This document shows positions 22,261 to 26,258 of a stretch of DNA of 26,258 nucleotides, piece after piece (the first letter of the stretch is position 1; each line of letters starts with the position of its first letter). The position numbers and the translations under genes were made by a program. Source of the DNA: IMCC26077 sp964418325 (lineage in GTDB: Bacteria; Actinomycetota; Actinomycetes; Nanopelagicales; Nanopelagicaceae); NCBI GenBank assembly GCA_964418325.1, contig CAYQLC010000018.1, positions 1 through 26,258 of the forward strand. The letters are read 5' to 3'. Below the pieces are notes generated by a model that did not search any database, was not told the origin of the DNA, and saw nothing but the letters and a program-made list of their open reading frames with translations.

Positions 22261-22919
22261 GCGTTGACCTCAACTTTCGCTGCAGCATTGACCGAGCGCG
22301 CTGCGATGAAATCTTCGATTGCAGCCTTAGTGAAGACAACATCATCGGAAACAACTAGGTCGTAAGCATTGAGTTGATCCCACACAATCAAGTGGAGATC
22401 TGTTGCATTGCGAAGTGATCTCCATGCATCCTCTTCGTGGCGAGCGACTACTACAAGTAGGCGCTTGCGATCAGAGAATTGACGCACTGCAGCAATCGCA
22501 CCCTTGGTCGTCGGGCTCTCACTAGGGAGAATCTCAGATACGACATGGATACGAGCGTTGCGAGCGCGGTCAGAGAGAAGTCCACGTAGCGCCGCTGCAA
22601 TCATCTTCTTTGGTGTGCGTTGCTCATAGGTACGAGGGACTGGACCATGGGCTACACCACCATGACGCTGATTTGGTGAACGAGTCGAACCTTGACGGGC
22701 GCGACCAGTTCCCTTCTGCTTAAACGGTTTCTTACCGCCGCCGCTTACTTCGCCGCGATTCTTCGCCTTGTGTGTTCCTTGGCGAGCTGCTGCAAGTTGG
22801 GCTGTAACGACTTGATGAATCAGTGGAACGTTTGTTTGAACATCGAAGACATCTGCAGGAAGATCGATAGATCCTGCTGCCTTTCCTGATGCATCTTTAA
22901 TAGAGATAGTCAGTGACAT
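22257..22919 (-). CDS. rplD: 50S ribosomal protein L4
   Basis: Large-subunit protein lining the exit tunnel; in E. coli it also represses the S10 operon. The length is 220 residues. The extended tunnel loop (GTHKAKNRGEVSGGGKKPFK, then KGTGRARQGSTRSP) is intact. HGPVPRTYEQRTPKKM and the C-terminal Rossmann-like part follow. It starts 2 bp after rplC. No E. coli-type S10 leader could be recognised. Confidence 0.97.
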   Translation of the reverse strand: MSLTISIKDASGKAAGSIDLPADVFDVQTNVPLIHQVVTAQLAAARQGTHKAKNRGEVSGGGKKPFKQKGTGRARQGSTRSPNQRHGGVAHGPVPRTYEQRTPKKMIAAALRGLLSDRARNARIHVVSEILPSESPTTKGAIAAVRQFSDRKRLLVVVARHEEDAWRSLRNATDLHLIVWDQLNAYDLVVSDDVVFTKAAIEDFIAARSVNAAAKVEVNA

Positions 22920-22921
22920 CT

Positions 22922-23608
22922 TTATGCACCTGTCCCGAGAGCTTTAGCGCCAGAGCGAATCATGACCAGGCCTCCATCTGGACCAGGAACTGAACCCTTG
23001 ATCAATATCAGACCCTTAGCTGCATCGATTCGTGCAACAGTGAGGTTCATCGTGGTGACGCGATCAAAACCCATTCGCCCAGACATGCGAAGGCCCTTGA
23101 AGACGCGACCAGGAGTCGCGCAGGCACCGATAGAACCAGGCATGCGGTGCTTACGATCAACACCATGTGATGCTCCGATACCACCGAATCCGTGGCGCTT
23201 CATAACACCAGCGTGACCTTTACCGATTGATGTACCAGTGACATCGACGATCTCACCTTCAGCAAAAACTTCAGCGGTGACTTCATCGCCAACGTTGTAC
23301 TCGCTTGCTTTGTCGGTGCGGATCTCAGCGACATAGCGACGCGGAGTAGCACCTGCCTTAGCGAAGTGGCCAGTTAATGGCTTGGATACTTTACGAGGAT
23401 CGATTGCGCCAAAGGCAAGTTGAATCGCGCTGTAGCCATCTTTCTCAAGGGTGCGGACTTGAGTGACTACGCATGGTCCAGCTTGGACGACAGTGACCGG
23501 AACGATGTGATTGTTCGCATCGAAGATCTGTGTCATTCCTAGCTTGGTGCCAAGAATGCCCTTTCGGGTAGCGATAGCTGTAGTAGATGAATTAGCAGTA
23601 GTAGCCAT
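22922..23608 (-). CDS. rplC: 50S ribosomal protein L3
   Basis: Assembly-initiator protein whose loop reaches the peptidyl-transferase centre. After a Ser/Thr-rich start of about 15 residues, GILGTKLGMTQIFD is the family signature. The loop HGVDRKHRMPGSIGACATPG lacks a glutamine at the position methylated in E. coli (GSIGQ), having Ala instead. GRVFKGLRMSGRMG is conserved. The protein has 228 residues. It starts 11 bp after rpsJ. Confidence 0.97.
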   Translation of the reverse strand: MATTANSSTTAIATRKGILGTKLGMTQIFDANNHIVPVTVVQAGPCVVTQVRTLEKDGYSAIQLAFGAIDPRKVSKPLTGHFAKAGATPRRYVAEIRTDKASEYNVGDEVTAEVFAEGEIVDVTGTSIGKGHAGVMKRHGFGGIGASHGVDRKHRMPGSIGACATPGRVFKGLRMSGRMGFDRVTTMNLTVARIDAAKGLILIKGSVPGPDGGLVMIRSGAKALGTGA

Positions 23609-23619
23609 GGTTCTCTCTC

Positions 23620-23928
23620 CTACAACTTAATCTCAATGTCGACGCCAGCGGGGAGGTCGAGGCGCATCAAGGAATCAACAGTCTTAGGCGTTGGATCGAG
23701 GATGTCGATCAAACGCTTGTGGGTGCGCATTTCAAAATGCTCACGACTGTCCTTGTACTTATGGGGCGAACGAATTACGCAGTACGTATTTCGCTCTGTG
23801 GGTAGTGGGACAGGACCTGCGACCTTTGCACCGGTGCGCTCGACAGTTTCGACGATTTTCTTCGCCGAAGTATCGATCACCTCGTGGTCGTAGGCCTTGA
23901 GTCGAATTCGAATCTTCTGACCCGCCAT
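23620..23928 (-). CDS. rpsJ: 30S ribosomal protein S10
   Basis: Small-subunit head protein, also NusE in transcription antitermination complexes. The 102-residue protein starts MAGQKIRIRLKAYDHEVID. VAGPVPLPTERNTYCVIRSP follows, and RTHKRLIDILDPTPKTVDSL precedes the C-terminal strand. GGAGGG lies eight bases before the ATG. Only 46 bp separate it from tuf, and no promoter is evident there. Confidence 0.98.
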   Translation of the reverse strand: MAGQKIRIRLKAYDHEVIDTSAKKIVETVERTGAKVAGPVPLPTERNTYCVIRSPHKYKDSREHFEMRTHKRLIDILDPTPKTVDSLMRLDLPAGVDIEIKL

Positions 23929-23974
23929 ACTCCTCGCCCTCCTTTCCGCTTCGCGTCTAGTTAATTGTTTGTAG

Positions 23975-25168
23975 TTACTTCTTGATCTTGGTTACACGAC
24001 CTGCACCAACGGTGCGGCCACCTTCGCGGATTGCAAAGCGCAATCCCTCTTCCATAGCGATTGGCTGGATAAGCGCAACGGCCATCTCAGTGTTATCGCC
24101 AGGCATAACCATCTCGGTGCCGCCAGGAAGAGTCACGATGCCAGTGACATCGGTGGTACGGAAGTAGAACTGTGGTCGGTAGTTATTGAAGAACGGAGTG
24201 TGACGTCCACCTTCATCCTTTGAAAGGATGTAAACAGATGCATCGAACTCAGTGTGCGGTGTGATCGAGCCAGGCTTGCAGCAAACCTGTCCGCGCTCAA
24301 CATCTTCACGCTTGGTTCCACGAAGGAGAAGACCGACGTTCTCGCCAGCACGACCTTCGTCGAGCAACTTACGGAACATTTCAACGCCAGTGACGATGGT
24401 CTTCTGTGAATCTGGACGGATACCAACGATTTCGATTTCTTCGTTGACCTTGACGATTCCACGCTCGATACGGCCAGTAACAACTGTTCCGCGACCGGTG
24501 ATAGTGAAAACATCTTCAACTGGCATGAGGAACGGCTTATCGATCTCACGCTCAGGGGTAGGAATAAAGTCATCAACAGCGCCCATCAACTCCATGAGTG
24601 CATCTGCCCACTTGGCATCTCCTTCGAGAGCCTTAAGTGCGGAGACGCGAACGATTGGAGTGTCGTCGCCTGGGAACTCATAGAGTGAGAGAAGTTCGCG
24701 AACTTCCATCTCAACGAGCTCAAGAATTTCAGCATCATCAACCATGTCGGACTTATTGAGTGCGACAACGATTGCAGGAACGCCAACCTGGCGAGCAAGG
24801 AGAACGTGCTCCTTGGTCTGAGGCATTGGACCATCAGTTGCAGCGACGACGAGGATTGCTCCGTCCATCTGTGCCGCACCGGTGATCATGTTCTTGATGT
24901 AGTCAGCGTGACCTGGGCAGTCAACGTGCGCATAGTGGCGCTTCTCGGTCTGATACTCGATGTGTGCGATCGAGATCGTGATACCGCGTTGACGCTCTTC
25001 TGGAGCCTTATCGATCTGATCGAAAGGCGTGAATGGGTTTACATCTGGATACTTGTCGTGAAGCACCTTGGAAATTGCCGCAGTAAGAGTGGTCTTACCG
25101 TGGTCAATGTGACCGATGGTGCCGATATTGACGTGCGGCTTCGTACGTTCGAACTTCGCCTTCGCCAC
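23975..25168 (-). CDS. tuf: Elongation factor Tu
   Basis: GTPase that delivers aminoacyl-tRNA to the ribosome. The G domain has GHIDHGKT (19-26), the RGIT effector (61-64), DCPGH (83-87) and NKSD (138-141). Domains 2 and 3 follow, with GRGTVVTGRIERG and VMPGDNTEM. At 397 residues it is complete. The start codon is GTG 25168, five bases after a perfect AGGAGG. It is 43 bp after fusA, as in the str operon, and the gap to rpsJ is only 46 bp. Confidence 0.99.
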   Translation of the reverse strand: MAKAKFERTKPHVNIGTIGHIDHGKTTLTAAISKVLHDKYPDVNPFTPFDQIDKAPEERQRGITISIAHIEYQTEKRHYAHVDCPGHADYIKNMITGAAQMDGAILVVAATDGPMPQTKEHVLLARQVGVPAIVVALNKSDMVDDAEILELVEMEVRELLSLYEFPGDDTPIVRVSALKALEGDAKWADALMELMGAVDDFIPTPEREIDKPFLMPVEDVFTITGRGTVVTGRIERGIVKVNEEIEIVGIRPDSQKTIVTGVEMFRKLLDEGRAGENVGLLLRGTKREDVERGQVCCKPGSITPHTEFDASVYILSKDEGGRHTPFFNNYRPQFYFRTTDVTGIVTLPGGTEMVMPGDNTEMAVALIQPIAMEEGLRFAIREGGRTVGAGRVTKIKK

Positions 25169-25211
25169 TGTGACCTCCTATTGAATCGGTGTAGTTGAAC
25201 TATTGGTAGGA

Positions 25212-26258
25212 CTACTCGCCCCGGACCTTTGCAATGATCTCCTTTGACACAGCTGCAGGAACTTCTGCATATGAGTCAAATTGCATGCTGTAGCTGGCGC
25301 GACCTTGTGTCTTACTTCGAAGATCGCCGACATAGCCGAACATCTCCGAGAGTGGAACAAGAGCGCGAACAACGCGAGCACCTGATCGCTCATCCATAGC
25401 CTGAATCTGGCCACGGCGTGAGTTGAGGTCGCCGATGACATCACCCATGAAATCTTCAGGGGTAATAACTTCGACAGACATCACTGGCTCGAGCAAGGCA
25501 GGGTTAGCAAGTTTTGCTGCTTCCTTAAATGCTGCGATTCCAGCAATCTTGAAGGCCAACTCCGATGAGTCAACATCGTGGTATGCGCCATCAAGAAGAG
25601 TGACTTGTACATCAGTTAATGGATAGCCAGCGAGCGGACCTGATTGCATCGCTTCTTGGCATCCTGCGTCGACCGAAGGGATGTACTCCTTGGGAACGCG
25701 ACCACCGGTAACTTTATTGACGAATTCGTAGCCGCCTTCTTTGCCTGGCTCAAGCGGACGAACTGCAATTTGAATCTTTGCGAATTGACCAGAGCCACCA
25801 GTTTGCTTCTTGTGGGTGTAGTCATGGCGCTCGACTGCTTTACGAAGCGTCTCGCGATAAGCAACCTGTGGCTTACCAACATTTGCCTCGACTTTGAACT
25901 CCCGACGCATGCGGTCAACAAGAATTTCCAGGTGAAGCTCGCCCATTCCAGCGATGATGGTTTGGCCAGTCTCTTCGTCGGTACGAACGTGGAAGGTTGG
26001 ATCTTCTTCAGCAAGACGTTGAATGGCAGTTCCGAGCTTCTCTTGATCGCCCTTGGTCTTTGGCTCAATCGCAATGTGGAGAACTGGATCAGGGAATTCC
26101 ATTGACTCGAGAATCACTGGATTTGATGGATCGCATAGGGTCTCACCGGTAGTGGTGTCCTTAAGGCCCATCACCGCAATAATCATTCCGGCCGTTGCAG
26201 TCTCGCGCTCTTCACGCTTATTTGCATGCATCTGATAAATCTTGCCAATTCGCTCTTT
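25212..26258 (-). CDS. fusA: Elongation factor G (5' end outside window)
   Basis: Translocation GTPase; the last 348 residues are present, from the end of domain II to the C-terminus. The frame is open to the window edge (KERIGKIYQMHANKREE), so the first internal methionine is not a start. FPDPVLHIAIEPKTKGD leads into domain III, and GMGELHLEILVDRMRREF is the diagnostic motif. Domain IV has YRETLRKAVE and KKQTGGSGQFA, and LSEMFGYVGDLRSKTQGRAS lies in domain V. The G domain is not in the window. tuf follows after 43 bp. Confidence 0.98.
   Translation of the reverse strand, partial: KERIGKIYQMHANKREERETATAGMIIAVMGLKDTTTGETLCDPSNPVILESMEFPDPVLHIAIEPKTKGDQEKLGTAIQRLAEEDPTFHVRTDEETGQTIIAGMGELHLEILVDRMRREFKVEANVGKPQVAYRETLRKAVERHDYTHKKQTGGSGQFAKIQIAVRPLEPGKEGGYEFVNKVTGGRVPKEYIPSVDAGCQEAMQSGPLAGYPLTDVQVTLLDGAYHDVDSSELAFKIAGIAAFKEAAKLANPALLEPVMSVEVITPEDFMGDVIGDLNSRRGQIQAMDERSGARVVRALVPLSEMFGYVGDLRSKTQGRASYSMQFDSYAEVPAAVSKEIIAKVRGE

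Noticed and set aside
26053..26231. Start of fusA at the methionine codon 26231
   Set aside because: The frame is open upstream to the window edge with sequence typical of EF-G domain II, so this is an internal methionine.
1..26258. CRISPR array, prophage, insertion sequence, toxin-antitoxin or defence genes
   Set aside because: No regularly spaced repeats, transposase, integrase or recognised defence motifs are present. Every minus-strand gene belongs to a known conserved family.

Overview
All recognisable genes in this window lie on the minus strand. The gene content and order are those of an actinobacterial ribosomal-protein supercluster: fusA, tuf, the S10 operon, the spc operon (secY-adk-map-infA), the alpha operon (rpmJ-rpsM-rpsK-rpsD-rpoA-rplQ), truA, rplM-rpsI, glmM-glmS, acpS and alr. 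The proteins carry actinobacterial hallmarks: an acidic N-terminal extension on S9, an Arg/Gly-rich N-terminus on S5, a short-LID adenylate kinase and a long Lys/Ala tail on L17. Base composition looks only moderately GC-rich and spacers are very short. Both would fit a streamlined, planktonic-type actinobacterium (for example the freshwater acI/Nanopelagicales type), but that placement is inference. A run of exactly 100 N (9814-9913) shows that this is a draft or metagenomic scaffold.

Layout in transcription order, from high to low coordinates. 26258-23975: 3' part of fusA, then complete tuf. 23928-17315: rpsJ, rplC, rplD, rplW, rplB, rpsS, rplV, rpsC, rplP, rpmC, rpsQ, rplN, rplX, rplE, rpsN. 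17243-11473: rpsH, rplF, rplR, rpsE, rpmD, rplO, secY, adk, map, infA, rpmJ. 11348-7066: rpsM, rpsK, rpsD (interrupted by the gap), rpoA, rplQ, truA. 6906-5950: rplM, rpsI. 5917-556: glmM, glmS, a PAP2-family membrane protein, acpS, alr. 500-1: 5' part of a branched-chain-amino-acid-type ABC ATPase.

The first four blocks make the translation apparatus, the core of RNA polymerase assembly (alpha) and the Sec translocon. adk and map are housekeeping passengers. The glmM-glmS-PAP2-acpS-alr block supplies amino-sugar and D-alanine precursors for peptidoglycan and activates acyl carrier protein. Seven gene junctions are TAATG and four are ATGA, so translational coupling is pervasive.

No stretch above 300 bases lacks a gene. 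The largest spacers are truA-rplM (159 bp, with a candidate promoter), rpmJ-rpsM (124 bp, with a 3x10 bp tandem repeat and hairpins), rpsD-rpoA (two strong hairpins beside the gap) and map-infA (93 bp, one hairpin). No tRNA, rRNA, CRISPR array, insertion sequence or clear intrinsic terminator was seen. I found no new multi-gene system. What merits a second look is small-scale: the likely near-zero length of the assembly gap, the structured spacers, the TTG start of infA, the histone-H1-like tail of L17 and the altered active-site residues of the PAP2 protein.
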